A stretch of 64,000 nucleotides of DNA from positions 186,001 through 250,000 of the forward strand of contig LNEC01000014.1 of the NCBI GenBank assembly GCA_001464035.1, in the 5' to 3' direction. Positions 26,356 through 38,191 of this stretch are shown here, piece after piece (the first letter of the stretch is position 1; every line of letters starts with the position of its first letter). Position numbers and translations under genes: made by a program. This DNA comes from Bradyrhizobiaceae bacterium Ga0074131. Lineage in GTDB: Bacteria; Pseudomonadota; Alphaproteobacteria; Rhizobiales; Xanthobacteraceae. The notes under the pieces were generated by a model. It was not told where the DNA came from and did not search any database. It saw only the letters and a program-made list of their open reading frames with translations.

Positions 26356-27462
26356 ATGAGCACGCCGACCAAACTGTTCGAACCCTACAAGCTTGGCCCC
26401 ATCACGCTTCCCAACCGACTCGTGATGGCGCCCTTGACCCGCAACCGCGCGGTCCCGCCCGGCATGGCGCCGAGCCCGCTGGCAACGGAGTATTACGGCC
26501 AGCGCGCGTCGGCGGGCCTGTTGGTAACGGAAGCGAGCCAGATATCGCAGCAGGGCCAGGGCTATCAGGACACGCCCGGCATCTACTCGAAGGAACAGGT
26601 CGCGGGCTGGCGCAAGGTGACCGAACGCGTCCACGAGCGCAATGGGCGCATCTTCATCCAGCTCTGGCATGTCGGCCGCGTCTCGCACACCTCGCTGCAG
26701 CCGAATGGCGGCGCCCCCGTCGCACCCTCGGCGATCCGCGCCAAGGGCAAGACCTTTGTCGGCGGCATGTTTACCGATATCTCCGAACCCCGCGAGCTCA
26801 AGCTGGAAGAGATTCCCGGCATCATCGAGGATTTCAAGCGCGGCACCGCGAATGCGCTGGCAGCGGGATTCGACGGCGTCGAAATTCACGGCGCCAACGG
26901 CTATCTGCTCGATCAATTTGCGAAGGACGGCACCAACAAACGGTCAGACGTCTATGGCGGCTCGATCGAGAACCGCGCCAGGCTGATGCTGGAAGTATCG
27001 AAAGTGGTCGCCTCCGAGGCCGGCCCCGAACGAACCGGCATCCGCATTTCGCCGGTCACCCCGGCCAACGACGTCTCCGACAGCAATCCGCAGCCGCTGT
27101 TCGATCATATCGTCGACCAGCTCGACGCGCTGAAGCTGGTCTACATCCACGTCATCGAGGGCGCCACGGGTGGGCCGCGCGACAACGCACCGTTCGACTA
27201 TGCTTCCTTGCGCAAACGCTTCAAGGGAGCCTACGTCGCCAACAACGGTTACGACTTCGAACTCGCGACCAAGGTACTTGCGGCCGACGCCGCGGACCTG
27301 ATCGCATTCGGAAAGCCGTTCATCTCCAATCCCGATCTGGTCGAGCGGCTGATGCAGGGCGCCCCGCTCAACCCGTTCGACAAGTCGACGTTTTATGGCG
27401 GCGGGGCCAAGGGGTATACGGACTATCCGGTGCTGGGCGAGGCGCTGGACGCGGCGCAGTAG
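26356..27462 (+). CDS. Alkene reductase (old yellow enzyme family)
   Basis: A 368-residue FMN-dependent ene-reductase, NemA-like. The TIM-barrel starts LFEPYKLGPITLPNRLVMAP; the LTRNRA motif follows. Substrate-binding His and Asn are in VEIHGANGYLLDQF near residue 178, and the family signature SDVYGGSIENRARL follows. The C-terminal phosphate-binding part has FGKPFISNPDLVERL. It reduces activated C=C bonds of enones, nitro-compounds or maleimides with NADPH. Start at 26356 (MSTPTKLFEPY) is the ATG right before the barrel; a longer start at 26296 is unlikely. Confidence 0.93.
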   Translation: MSTPTKLFEPYKLGPITLPNRLVMAPLTRNRAVPPGMAPSPLATEYYGQRASAGLLVTEASQISQQGQGYQDTPGIYSKEQVAGWRKVTERVHERNGRIFIQLWHVGRVSHTSLQPNGGAPVAPSAIRAKGKTFVGGMFTDISEPRELKLEEIPGIIEDFKRGTANALAAGFDGVEIHGANGYLLDQFAKDGTNKRSDVYGGSIENRARLMLEVSKVVASEAGPERTGIRISPVTPANDVSDSNPQPLFDHIVDQLDALKLVYIHVIEGATGGPRDNAPFDYASLRKRFKGAYVANNGYDFELATKVLAADAADLIAFGKPFISNPDLVERLMQGAPLNPFDKSTFYGGGAKGYTDYPVLGEALDAAQ

Positions 27463-27728
27463 GACTTCGACGGATTGGAGTATGGCGACAAGCGATGCGT
27501 GCCGCCGCGCGATGCCAGACGCGTGAGACGTCCTGATCAGCAGTGTACATCGTCGTTCCGTCCGCTTCACTGTTGCCGACTGGAAGGCGCTGGCGTGTTC
27601 CAGCGCCGCATCAGCTATTGCCCTGGAGCTGTCGCTATGCCTTAGCTGTCGCGCCGGAGGGCAGGCGTTTTGCCGAATTCTCATATTGGTCCGGTACGGG
27701 GCTCCGTCTTAGCTACCAGGGTGACCAG

Positions 27729-28946
27729 ATGGCCGAAGCCCGGAAAGATGCCGTTGTGGAAGAACTTCCCAGGGAAACATCTCCGGAGGAGAGCAATTCG
27801 GCGCTGCGTATTCGACAGCAGGAAATTCTCGCGGAACTCGGCGTTCTCGCCCTGCAGGGGACGCCCTTCATCGAACTGCTGAATGAGACGGCCAGGCTGA
27901 CAGCCGAAGGACTCGACACCAAATTCTGCAAGGTACTCGAATATCAACCGGTCGAAGCGCGGTTTCTGGTGACGGCCGGTGTGGGTTGGGAGCTCGAGGT
28001 TATCGGAAAGGCGACCGTCGGAGCCGACATTGAATCGCCCGCGGGCTATGCGCTGAAAACAGGCAAGCCCGTCATTTCGAACCATCTTGAGAATGAACAG
28101 CGGTTTCGAACACCCGAACTGCTGGCGCGACACGGCATCAAGCGAGCGATGAACGTCATCCTTCAGGGCGACGGCAAACCTTATGGGGTTCTTGAGGCGG
28201 ACAGCCGGCTCGAAGGCGAATTCTCGGTGAAGGATATTTCGTTCCTGCAAGGCGCGGCGAATATTCTGGGAATGGCAATCGAGCGGCAGCGCATCGAGGC
28301 ACGCTTGAGAGCCGCGTTGGATCGCAATCATCTGCTGTTGCAAGAGGTCAACCACCGCGTCAACAACAGTCTGGCGCTGGTCGCCAGCATGCTGCATCTG
28401 AAGGCGGCCAGTGTGGATGAAACCGTCAGGATCCACCTTGACGAGGCTTCCAATCGCATCACCGCGATAGCCCGTGCCCATCAGCGCCTCTACCAAACCG
28501 AACAGTTCGAGAAAATCGAGATCGGTCCGTATCTGGAAGATATCTGCCAGAGCCTCGCCGGATCCTTGCCGGATTGCGTGCTTCACGTTGACGTCAAGGC
28601 CGGAATCGCAATTCCGCCGGATCAAGCCATCCCGGTCGCGTTATTCGTCAATGAGCTGATTGCCAATGCCGCGAAATACGGCAGTCCGGATCAAAGGTCT
28701 GAAATCTGGATTGGCGTTGTCGGCGACGATCGGGAAATATCGGTTTCGGTGCGCGACCAGGGAGTCGGGTTGCCGCCCGACTTCGAGCCCGGTGCGAGCA
28801 GGGGATTGGGAATGCGTCTGGTCAATGCCTTCACGTCCCAGCTGGGCGGCAGGCTCGAAATCCGCCGTCATGATCCCGGTGCCGAATTCATTCTGACATT
28901 TCCCCGGCTGGACGGCCGGGATGCGCCGGGCTCGAGAGCCGTGTGA
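27729..28946 (+). CDS. GAF-domain sensor histidine kinase (HisKA_2 type)
   Basis: A 405-residue soluble sensor kinase. A GAF domain covers about residues 35-190, including FCKVLEYQPVEARFLVTAGV and GYALKTGKPVISNHL. The dimerisation/phosphoacceptor region is of HisKA_2 type with the H-box EVNHRVNNSLALVASMLHL near residue 213, followed by an ATPase domain with the N-box ELIANAAKYGSP (about 312) and DQGVGLP. No membrane segment, receiver or output domain, and no partner response regulator nearby. HisKA_2 kinases often act in the general stress response of alphaproteobacteria through PhyR; that is inference. Start at 27729 is preferred over 27543, which covers the promoter. Confidence 0.87.
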   Translation: MAEARKDAVVEELPRETSPEESNSALRIRQQEILAELGVLALQGTPFIELLNETARLTAEGLDTKFCKVLEYQPVEARFLVTAGVGWELEVIGKATVGADIESPAGYALKTGKPVISNHLENEQRFRTPELLARHGIKRAMNVILQGDGKPYGVLEADSRLEGEFSVKDISFLQGAANILGMAIERQRIEARLRAALDRNHLLLQEVNHRVNNSLALVASMLHLKAASVDETVRIHLDEASNRITAIARAHQRLYQTEQFEKIEIGPYLEDICQSLAGSLPDCVLHVDVKAGIAIPPDQAIPVALFVNELIANAAKYGSPDQRSEIWIGVVGDDREISVSVRDQGVGLPPDFEPGASRGLGMRLVNAFTSQLGGRLEIRRHDPGAEFILTFPRLDGRDAPGSRAV

Positions 28947-29007
28947 CTTCAGACCGAATAGGCTGGACCTCCGCCTTATCCGTCCCGCCGCAACGACGAA
29001 AGGCAAA

Positions 29008-29040
29008 GAAGGCCGGGATCGCTCCCGGCCTTCTCGTTGT
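29008..29040. terminator. Bidirectional hairpin terminator
   Basis: A perfect 11-base stem, GAAGGCCGGGA with TCCCGGCCTTC (29008-29033), has a TCGC loop. On the + strand it is followed by TCGTTGTTG, on the minus strand by TTTGCCTTT. It lies between the stop of the histidine kinase gene and the convergent stop of glpV, so it probably ends both transcripts. Confidence 0.8.
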
Positions 29041-29051
29041 TGTGGCTGCCT

Positions 29052-30833
<1,782 letters not shown>

Positions 30834-30909
30834 ATTGAGTCCTCCGGTTGCAGCGACCAACAAACTCCAGGCCCGGGTTGGTCCCGGATCTGCTCTTTGG
30901 TTCGCTTGC

Positions 30910-31236
30910 TCAGACGGTGCGAAAAATCGCAACGGCCGACCCAAGCGAAATCACGGTGGCGAGCCACAGGCTCGAAACTTCAATTCCCTCGCCGAGCGGA
31001 ATGGTCAGAATCGTGTCGGTACCGGCAAAGCCGATCCACAGCAGATGGATGACGGCGGTCATGATCAGAGAAATGAACAGCCGATCGCCGCGCGTCGTCG
31101 GAATGCGCAGAATTCCGACGCGCTCGGCCTCGGGATAGGCGACGGCAAGCCAGGTCATGACCGCGAGCGTCATCGCCAGCATCACGAAGAAGATCGCGGT
31201 CGGCAGCGTCCAGGCCATCCATGCGATATGTTCCAT
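30910..31236 (-). CDS. glpU: DUF2160 small membrane protein of the glycerol transporter
   Basis: A 108-residue DUF2160 protein with three predicted membrane segments (residues ~5-30, 50-72, 85-105), including LPTAIFFVMLAMTLAVMTWL and LFISLIMTAVIHLLWIGF. In rhizobia the protein of this size between the permease and the binding protein gene is called GlpU; its role in transport is unknown. The 5' side is separated from glpQ by 199 bases holding a repeat, larger than the other gaps in this operon. Start at 31236 (MEHIAWMAWTLP) matches the family; an upstream ATG at 31260 adds eight residues. Confidence 0.9.
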   Translation of the reverse strand: MEHIAWMAWTLPTAIFFVMLAMTLAVMTWLAVAYPEAERVGILRIPTTRGDRLFISLIMTAVIHLLWIGFAGTDTILTIPLGEGIEVSSLWLATVISLGSAVAIFRTV

Positions 31237-31267
31237 GGTTAGCCCTCCTGCCTGAACCACGCACGGT

Positions 31268-31412
31268 GCAACCCCCTCTCCCCGTTCTTACGGGGAGAGG
31301 GTTGGGGTGAGGGGCTGTCTCCACGCACTCGGACTCGCGGAGAGCCCCCCTCACCCGGATTGCTTCGCAATCCGACCTCTCCCCGCAAGCGGGGCGAGGT
31401 GAAGGCAAGCGA
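31268..31412. repeat. Multi-hairpin intergenic repeat, copy B
   Basis: Four inverted repeats in a chain: CCCTCTCCCCG/CGGGGAGAGGG, GGGGCTGTCTCC/GGAGAGCCCCC, CGGATTG/CAATCCG, and CTCCCCGC/GCGGGGCGAG. The plan matches copy A at 9286-9413 lobe by lobe and shares the end GAGGTGAAGGCAAGC versus GAGCTGAGGCAAGC. The third lobe differs in bases but still pairs. It sits inside the glycerol operon between glpQ and glpU, so it is probably transcribed. Confidence 0.85.
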
Positions 31413-31435
31413 TGGTTTCGACGAGTTCATCTCCA

Positions 31436-32245
31436 TCACACCCTGCCCAATGCAAAACCGCGCGCGATGTAGTTGCGGACGAACCAGATCACCAGTGCGC
31501 CGGGGATGATGGTCAGGACGCCGGCGGCGGCCAGCAGGCCCCAATCCATGCCGGACGCCGAAACCGTGCGCGTCATCACCGCCGAAATCGGTTTTGCATT
31601 TACCGAAGTCAGCGTGCGCGCCAGCAGCAATTCGACCCAGGAGAACATGAAGCAGAAGAACGCGGCGACGCCGATGCCGCTCGCGATCAGCGGCACCAGG
31701 ATCTTGATGAAGAAGCGCGGGAACGAATAGCCGTCAAGAAACGCGGTCTCGTCGATCTCGCGCGGCACGCTGGAGACAAATCCCTCGAGGATCCAGACCG
31801 CGAGCGGCACGTTGAACAGGCAATGCGCCAGCGCCACCGCCCAGGGCGTATCGAACAGGTTGATCGCCGAGTAGAGATTGAAGAACGGCAGCGCGAACAC
31901 CGCCGGCGGAGCCATCCGGTTCGACAACAGCCAGAAGAACAGATGCTTGTCGCCGAGGAAGCGGTAGCGCGAAAACGCGTAGGCCGCCGGCAGCGCGAAC
32001 GAGATCGAGAGCACGGTGTTGATCACGACATATTTCAGCGAATTGATGTATCCGGAATACCAGCTCTCGTCGGTGAAGATGCGCATGTAATTGGCCAGCG
32101 TCGGCTGATGCGGCCACAGCGTCATGGTGGTCACGATCTCGGTGTTGGTCTTGAAACTCATGTTGACCAGCCAGTAGATCGGCAGCAGCAGGAAGATCAG
32201 GAACAGCGAGAGAATGATGCGGCGTCCGGGAATCGAATGCATCAT
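31436..32245 (-). CDS. glpQ: Glycerol ABC transporter permease GlpQ
   Basis: A 269-residue inner membrane permease of the MalG-like BPD_transp_1 type with about six membrane helices. It starts MMHSIPGRRIILSLFLIFLL and carries the EAA-like loop PREIDETAFLDGYSFPRFF near residues 170-188, which contacts the ATPases. Two ATGs (32245 and 32242) are possible; the gene overlaps glpP by four bases. It forms the membrane channel together with GlpP. Recognised by its place in the glpSTPQUV order. Confidence 0.93.
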   Translation of the reverse strand: MMHSIPGRRIILSLFLIFLLLPIYWLVNMSFKTNTEIVTTMTLWPHQPTLANYMRIFTDESWYSGYINSLKYVVINTVLSISFALPAAYAFSRYRFLGDKHLFFWLLSNRMAPPAVFALPFFNLYSAINLFDTPWAVALAHCLFNVPLAVWILEGFVSSVPREIDETAFLDGYSFPRFFIKILVPLIASGIGVAAFFCFMFSWVELLLARTLTSVNAKPISAVMTRTVSASGMDWGLLAAAGVLTIIPGALVIWFVRNYIARGFALGRV

Positions 32246-33143
32246 GCGACTCCCTTTTCGGGCGCGCGCTCGGCGCCGGCATTGGTCATGACGGTGTAGA
32301 ATATCCAACACACGATGAGGATGATGAGGTTGTAGACCAGTGACAACGCCGCGGCCTTGCCGAGATCGAACTGGCCGAGTGCGATCTTGACCAGCTCGAT
32401 CGAAACGAAGGTGGTCGAGTTGCCCGGCCCGCCGCCGGTCACCACGAACGGCTCGGTATAGATCATGAAACTGTCCATGAAGCGCAGCAGCACCGCGATC
32501 AGCAGTACGCGGTTCATCTTCGGCAATTGAATGGCGGTAAACACCGCCCAACGCGACGCGCCGTCGATCTGGGCCGCCTGGTAATAGGCGTCGGGAATCG
32601 ATTTCAGGCCGGCGTAGCACAACAGCGCCACCAGGCTGGTCCAGTGCCAGACATCCATCACGATGACGGTGGCCCAGGCGTCGAACTCGTTGGAGACGTA
32701 GTTGTAGTTGATGCCGATGCTGTTGAGCGCATAGCCCATCAGGCCGATATCGGGCCGGCCGAAGATCTGCCAGATGGTGCCGACCACGTTCCATGGAATC
32801 AAGAGCGGCAGCGCCATGATGACGAGGCAGGCGGCGACCCGCCAGCCCTCGCGCGGCATCGATAGCGCCACAACGATGCCGAGCGGGACCTCGATGGCGA
32901 GAATCACCGCGGAGAAAAACAGGTTGCGCCCGAGCGACGCCAGAAAGCGTCCGCCGAGATCGGTGGTGGGATCGAGCAGCTCCTTGAACCAGCCGACGCC
33001 GTTCCAGAAGAACTGATTGTTGCCGAACGTGTCCTGCATCGAATAATTGACGACCGTCATCAGCGGCAGGATCGCGGAGAACGCCACGATCAGGAACACC
33101 GGCAGCACCAGGAACCAGGCTTTCTGATTGACGGTCTTGTCCA

Positions 33144-33144
<1 letters not shown>
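32242..33144 (-). CDS. glpP: Glycerol ABC transporter permease GlpP
   Basis: A 300-residue MalF/UgpA-like permease. It starts MDKTVNQKAWFLVLPVFLIV and has about six membrane helices. The EAA-like loop is SIPDAYYQAAQIDGASRWAV near residues 198-217, with conserved glycine in AQIDGA. It pairs with GlpQ in the membrane. It overlaps glpT by one base (TAATG) upstream and glpQ by four downstream. The 'P' and 'Q' designations follow the rhizobial glycerol transporter literature. Confidence 0.93.
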
Positions 33145-34226
<1,082 letters not shown>

Positions 34227-34238
34227 GCGGCATCTCCC

Positions 34239-35378
34239 TCACAGGCCTTCATTTGTTGACGCGTTTTCTTCACGCGAACCGCCAACCACTCCGCTTGAAA
34301 ACGCAATGCGTGGCGACGCCACCAGGCGGCCGGCCGCGTCGAACACGAAGACATTGTCGGGATCGAGCACCGCGTCGAGCACGTGACCGGGTTCGAATTC
34401 ATGCACGCCCTGCAGCACCGCGACCCAGTTTGAGGCGTCGCGGTTGAGATGCACAAAGCTTTCCGAACCGGTGATTTCGGTCACCGTCACGGTGGCGTGG
34501 AAGGCATGGCGGCCGGCAATGCCGGCGGCGACTTCGAGCTGGTGGGCGCGGAAGCCGACCCGGTAGGCGCCGTCGCCAAGACCGGCGTAGAGGCCCGTGG
34601 CGGGCGCCCGCACGCCGCCGGCATACTGAACCGAGCCGTTGTGCTTCTCGATGCCGACGATGTTGAGCGGCGGATCGGAAAATACCTGGGCGACGCGCAG
34701 CGTGTCGGGATGGCGATAGACTTTGGCAGTATCGCCGGACTGCAGGATCTCGCCTTCCCACATGCAGATGGTGCGGCCGCCCAGCAGCAGCGCTTCGGAA
34801 GGCTCGGTGGTGGCATAGACGAAGATCGCGCCGGAGGCTTCGAAGATGCGCGGTAGCTCGGTGCGCAATTCCTCGCGCAGCTTGTAATCGAGATTGGCGA
34901 GCGGTTCGTCGAGCAGCACCAGGTCAGCGCCCTTTACAAGCGCGCGGGCGATCGCGGTGCGCTGCTGCTGGCCGCCGGACAATTGCAACGGCGTGCGGTT
35001 GAGATAGGGCTCGAGCTTCAGGAGCCTTGCTGCCTCCTGCACGCGGCGCTCGATTTCCGCGCGCGGCTTGCCCTGCACCCGCAGCGGGGACGCGATGTTT
35101 TCATAGACGGACAGCGACGGATAATTGATGAACTGCTGATAGACCATCGCGACCGAGCGCTTGCGCACGTCGAAGCCGGTGACATCCTGGCCGTCCACCA
35201 GCACCCGGCCTGATGTCGGCTTGTCAAGACCGGCCAGCAGCCGCATGATCGAGGTCTTGCCTGCCAGCGTCGGCCCGAGCAGTACGCTCAATGTGCCGCG
35301 ATCGAGTGTCAGCGAGACGTCGCGAATGGCAGGAATGCCGTCGACTGTGCGCGTGACGTTTTGGAGCGTAACGGTCAT
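34239..35378 (-). CDS. glpS: Glycerol ABC transporter ATPase GlpS
   Basis: A 379-residue ABC ATPase, first transporter gene of the operon. Walker A reads GPTLAGKTS (near residue 34-42), with the GXXXXGKT pattern intact but with unusual filling; the signature LSGGQQQRTAIARAL is canonical (near 135) and Walker B reads DLVLLDEPLANLD. The C-terminal third (about 235-360) is a TOBE-type domain. Start at 35378 is the ATG overlapping the glpD stop by four bases; a longer frame from 35438 lies inside glpD. It works with GlpT to power glycerol uptake. Confidence 0.92.
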   Translation of the reverse strand: MTVTLQNVTRTVDGIPAIRDVSLTLDRGTLSVLLGPTLAGKTSIMRLLAGLDKPTSGRVLVDGQDVTGFDVRKRSVAMVYQQFINYPSLSVYENIASPLRVQGKPRAEIERRVQEAARLLKLEPYLNRTPLQLSGGQQQRTAIARALVKGADLVLLDEPLANLDYKLREELRTELPRIFEASGAIFVYATTEPSEALLLGGRTICMWEGEILQSGDTAKVYRHPDTLRVAQVFSDPPLNIVGIEKHNGSVQYAGGVRAPATGLYAGLGDGAYRVGFRAHQLEVAAGIAGRHAFHATVTVTEITGSESFVHLNRDASNWVAVLQGVHEFEPGHVLDAVLDPDNVFVFDAAGRLVASPRIAFSSGVVGGSREENASTNEGL

Positions 35379-36919
35379 GCCCGCCCTCCTGCTTTCCGCA
35401 AGGGACGTCCGGAGGGAACGTGGTTGGCGGCGATCCACTCTTCAAGAGCGGCGATTTCGCCGGTCGACAATCGCAATCCAAGTTTGGTCCGACGCCAGAC
35501 AACATCCTCGGCGGTGCGGGCCCACTCCGAAGCCATCAGGTATCTGACTTCGCTCTCGGTCAAACCCGCGCCGAAGGAGTGACCGAGATCGGCAAGCGAC
35601 TTCGCGTTGGCGAGCAGTTTGCGCGCGCGGGTGCCATAGGCATGCGCCAGCCGGCTGGCATGGGCTTGTGTCAGGAACGGATGGTTCCGCATCAATTCGG
35701 CCGTCAGCGCCGCAACCGCCGAGACGTCCATGTCGCCGCCGGGCAGCGGCGATTTACCGGTCCAGCCTTCCTTGGCCTTGCTGTTGCCCAAATACGGCGC
35801 AAGACGTTCGAGCGCCTCCTCGGCGAGGCGGCGATAGGTGGTGATCTTGCCGCCGTAGATCGACAGCAGCGGTGCGCCGCCGGGGGCGTCGAGCTCGAAC
35901 ACGTAATCGCGGGTGGCCGCCTTGGCCTCGCTGGCGCCGTCGTCATAGAGCGGACGCACGCCGGCAAAAGTCCAGACCACATCCTCCGGGCTGACCGGCT
36001 TTGCCAAATACTCGCTGACGGAATCGCAGAGATATTTAATCTCCTCGGTCGAGGCCTTCACCTTTGAAGGGTCGCCGTCGAAATCGCGATCGGTGGTACC
36101 GATCAGCGTAAAATCATCCTGATAGGGAATGACGAATACGATGCGGCCGTCGCTGTTCTGGAACATGTAGGCGCGGTCGTGCGCGTAGAGCTTTCGCACC
36201 ACGATGTGAGAGCCCTGGACCAGCCGCACCTTGGCGCGCGCGTTGAAGCCGGCGCCCGATCGCAGCACGTCCTCGACCCAGGGACCGCCGGCATTGACCA
36301 GCGCGCGCGCCTTGATCGTCGAGCGCGTCCCGGTCGCGGTGTCTTCGACCGTCAGTTGCCAGATGCCGTCGGCCTGCCGGATCTCGACCGCCCGGGTGCG
36401 GGTACGGATCTCGGCGCCGCGATCGGCCGCGTCGCGCGCGGTGAGAACCACGAGACGCGCGTCGTCGACGAAACAGTCGGAATATTCGAAGGCCCGGGTG
36501 TAGCGGTTGCGCACCAGCGGCTTTCCCACCTCATCCCGGGTCAGGTCGACCGAGCGAGTCGGCGGCAGCAGATGCCGGCCGCCGATATGGTCGTACAGAA
36601 ACAACCCTAGCCGTAGCAGCCAGGCCGGACGCAATCCGGAATGGTGCGGCAAGACGAAACGCAGGGGGCGGATGATGTGGGGGGCGATCCGCCAGAGGAT
36701 CTCGCGCTCGATCAGCGCCTCGCGCACCAGACGAAACTCGTAGTATTCGAGGTAGCGCAGGCCGCCATGTACCAGTTTGGTCGACCAGGACGACGTCCCG
36801 CTGGCCAAGTCATTCATTTCGCAAAGAAAAACGGAATGGCCCCGGCCCGCCGCATCGCGCGCGATACCGCAGCCGTTGATACCGCCACCAATGATTGCGA
36901 GGTCGAAAATCTGGTCCAA
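35375..36919 (-). CDS. glpD: Glycerol-3-phosphate dehydrogenase (FAD)
   Basis: A 514-residue aerobic glycerol-3-phosphate dehydrogenase. The N-terminal FAD-binding motif is LAIIGGGINGCGIARDAAGR, followed by SGTSSWSTKLVHGGLRYLEY. The C-terminal region has LLSIYGGKITTYR. It oxidises glycerol-3-phosphate to dihydroxyacetone phosphate at the membrane. The best start is a TTG at 36919 with GGGGAAG six bases upstream, which places the FAD motif near residue 8; the open frame extends to 37111 but would cover the promoter and operator. Glycerol kinase is not in the window. Confidence 0.93.
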   Translation of the reverse strand: MDQIFDLAIIGGGINGCGIARDAAGRGHSVFLCEMNDLASGTSSWSTKLVHGGLRYLEYYEFRLVREALIEREILWRIAPHIIRPLRFVLPHHSGLRPAWLLRLGLFLYDHIGGRHLLPPTRSVDLTRDEVGKPLVRNRYTRAFEYSDCFVDDARLVVLTARDAADRGAEIRTRTRAVEIRQADGIWQLTVEDTATGTRSTIKARALVNAGGPWVEDVLRSGAGFNARAKVRLVQGSHIVVRKLYAHDRAYMFQNSDGRIVFVIPYQDDFTLIGTTDRDFDGDPSKVKASTEEIKYLCDSVSEYLAKPVSPEDVVWTFAGVRPLYDDGASEAKAATRDYVFELDAPGGAPLLSIYGGKITTYRRLAEEALERLAPYLGNSKAKEGWTGKSPLPGGDMDVSAVAALTAELMRNHPFLTQAHASRLAHAYGTRARKLLANAKSLADLGHSFGAGLTESEVRYLMASEWARTAEDVVWRRTKLGLRLSTGEIAALEEWIAANHVPSGRPLRKAGGRA

Positions 36920-36954
36920 CGGACGCTTCCCCGGCGCTCGCCTATTCGCTTTGG

Positions 36955-37010
36955 CGATTTCGCTTTCGGTTTTGAATAAATCACAAAGGAAAACGAAAGC
37001 AAGTGAAAAG
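36955..37010 (-). promoter_or_regulatory. Putative GlpR operator upstream of glpD
   Basis: Read on the minus strand, GCTTTCGTTTTCC (36988-37000) is followed after about 14 bases by CAAAACCGAAAGCGAAA (36958-36974), which is the inverted form of the same element, TTTCGCTTTCGGTTTTG. TTTCG repeats of this kind are typical of DeoR-family GlpR sites. A weak -35/-10 pair, CTTGCT and TTTATT with a 17-base spacer, sits between and over these elements. The TTG start of glpD is about 39 bases beyond the nearer element. Confidence 0.6.
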
Positions 37011-37039
37011 GGGATAGCACTCGATGTCATCGCCCGCCA

Positions 37040-37162
37040 ACGGGTCGGCGCAAGGCGCCGCCCGACAGTCTCCGGCGGACGATCCAGTACGCCGCGGCCT
37101 CCTCGGCTCAAGCTCCAACGTCAGCGATTCGCTGGATGCCCCGCCTTCGCGGGGCATGACGC
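37040..37162. repeat. Intergenic repeat with perfect 9-base hairpin
   Basis: The segment ends in a perfect hairpin: ATGCCCCGC, CTTC loop, GCGGGGCAT at 37136-37157. The whole stretch, including CAGTACGCCGCGGCC and the ATGCCCCGC hairpin, resembles the short palindromic elements scattered in Bradyrhizobium and Rhodopseudomonas genomes. It lies between the glpR stop and the glpD promoter, and could end the glpR transcript. The left edge is approximate. Confidence 0.6.
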
Positions 37163-37170
37163 GGAGCGGG

Positions 37171-38001
37171 TTAGCGCAGGCGCGTCACGGTCGACGCCGA
37201 CTCGGGCCCGGGCTCGTCGATATCGGCTGACCGATTCCGCATCGCCTCGATCACTTCGATGCCCCTGTGTTGGCAGATGCTGGCAATTCCCGCCGGCAGG
37301 GCCGCGTCGGTAACGAACGTCTGAATCTGGCTGAGATGGGCGATGCGGACCGGCGCGCTGCGGCGCAGCTTGGTCGAGTCGGCGACCAGCATCACGCTGC
37401 GGGCGTTGGCGATGATGGCCTGCGCCGCCTGCACTTCGCGATAGTCGAAATCCAGCAGCGCGCCCTCCTCGTCGATCGCGGAAGCGCCGATGATGGCGTA
37501 ATCGACCTTGAACTGGCCTATCAGGCTGATCGCGGTCGAGCCGATCACCGCACCGTCGGCGCGGCGCACCGCGCCGCCGGCCACGATCACCTCGATGCGC
37601 GGATGCCGGTACAGCAGCATCGCGACATTGAGATTGTTGGTGATAACCAGCAGGTCCTGGTGCGAGGTCAGCGCGCTGGCGACCTCTTCGGTCGTGGTGC
37701 CGATGTTGATGAACAGCGAGCAGCCGTTTGGAATCTGCGCCGCGGCGGCCGCCCCGATCGCCTTCTTCTCCTCGGCGGCGACAAAGCGGCGGGCTTCGTA
37801 GGCCAAGTTCTCGACCCCGGATGCAATGATGGCGCCGCCGTGAATCCGGGTCAGCGAACGGCGGTCGCAGAGATCGTTGAGATCCTTGCGGATGGTCTGC
37901 GCCGAAACCTCGAAACGCCGGGCAAGATCTTCTACCATCACCCGGCCGAACGCGCGGGCGATATTGAGAATTTCGGATTGGCGGTGTGTCAGGCCGGTCA
38001 C
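37171..38001 (-). CDS. glpR: DeoR-family transcriptional repressor GlpR
   Basis: A 276-residue DeoR-type regulator. The helix-turn-helix is VEDLARRFEVSAQTIRKDLN near residues 23-42, followed by the family motif RIHGGA (about 53-58). The effector domain includes FINIGTTTEEVASAL near 97-111. It probably represses the glycerol operon and responds to glycerol-3-phosphate, as GlpR does elsewhere. It lies 251 bases upstream of glpD in the same direction, with a repeat and the putative operator between them. A short basic or acidic tail after residue 250 is unusual. Confidence 0.93.
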   Translation of the reverse strand: MTGLTHRQSEILNIARAFGRVMVEDLARRFEVSAQTIRKDLNDLCDRRSLTRIHGGAIIASGVENLAYEARRFVAAEEKKAIGAAAAAQIPNGCSLFINIGTTTEEVASALTSHQDLLVITNNLNVAMLLYRHPRIEVIVAGGAVRRADGAVIGSTAISLIGQFKVDYAIIGASAIDEEGALLDFDYREVQAAQAIIANARSVMLVADSTKLRRSAPVRIAHLSQIQTFVTDAALPAGIASICQHRGIEVIEAMRNRSADIDEPGPESASTVTRLR

Positions 38002-38191
38002 AGGGCACCTCGGGACCTCCCATGGTGCGGCGGTTCCGGTATTCGGTCAACACCAAGAGGACACGCTCAACGCCGGCACCGCTCCGCGCGCCTGCGAGGA
38101 CCTCCCCAAAGCGCCGGTTGGAACCGTTTCGACACGGGGCTGTTGTGATGGAGGCAACTTCCAGAAGCGCAGCCCGGGGCCCGAGGAGATC

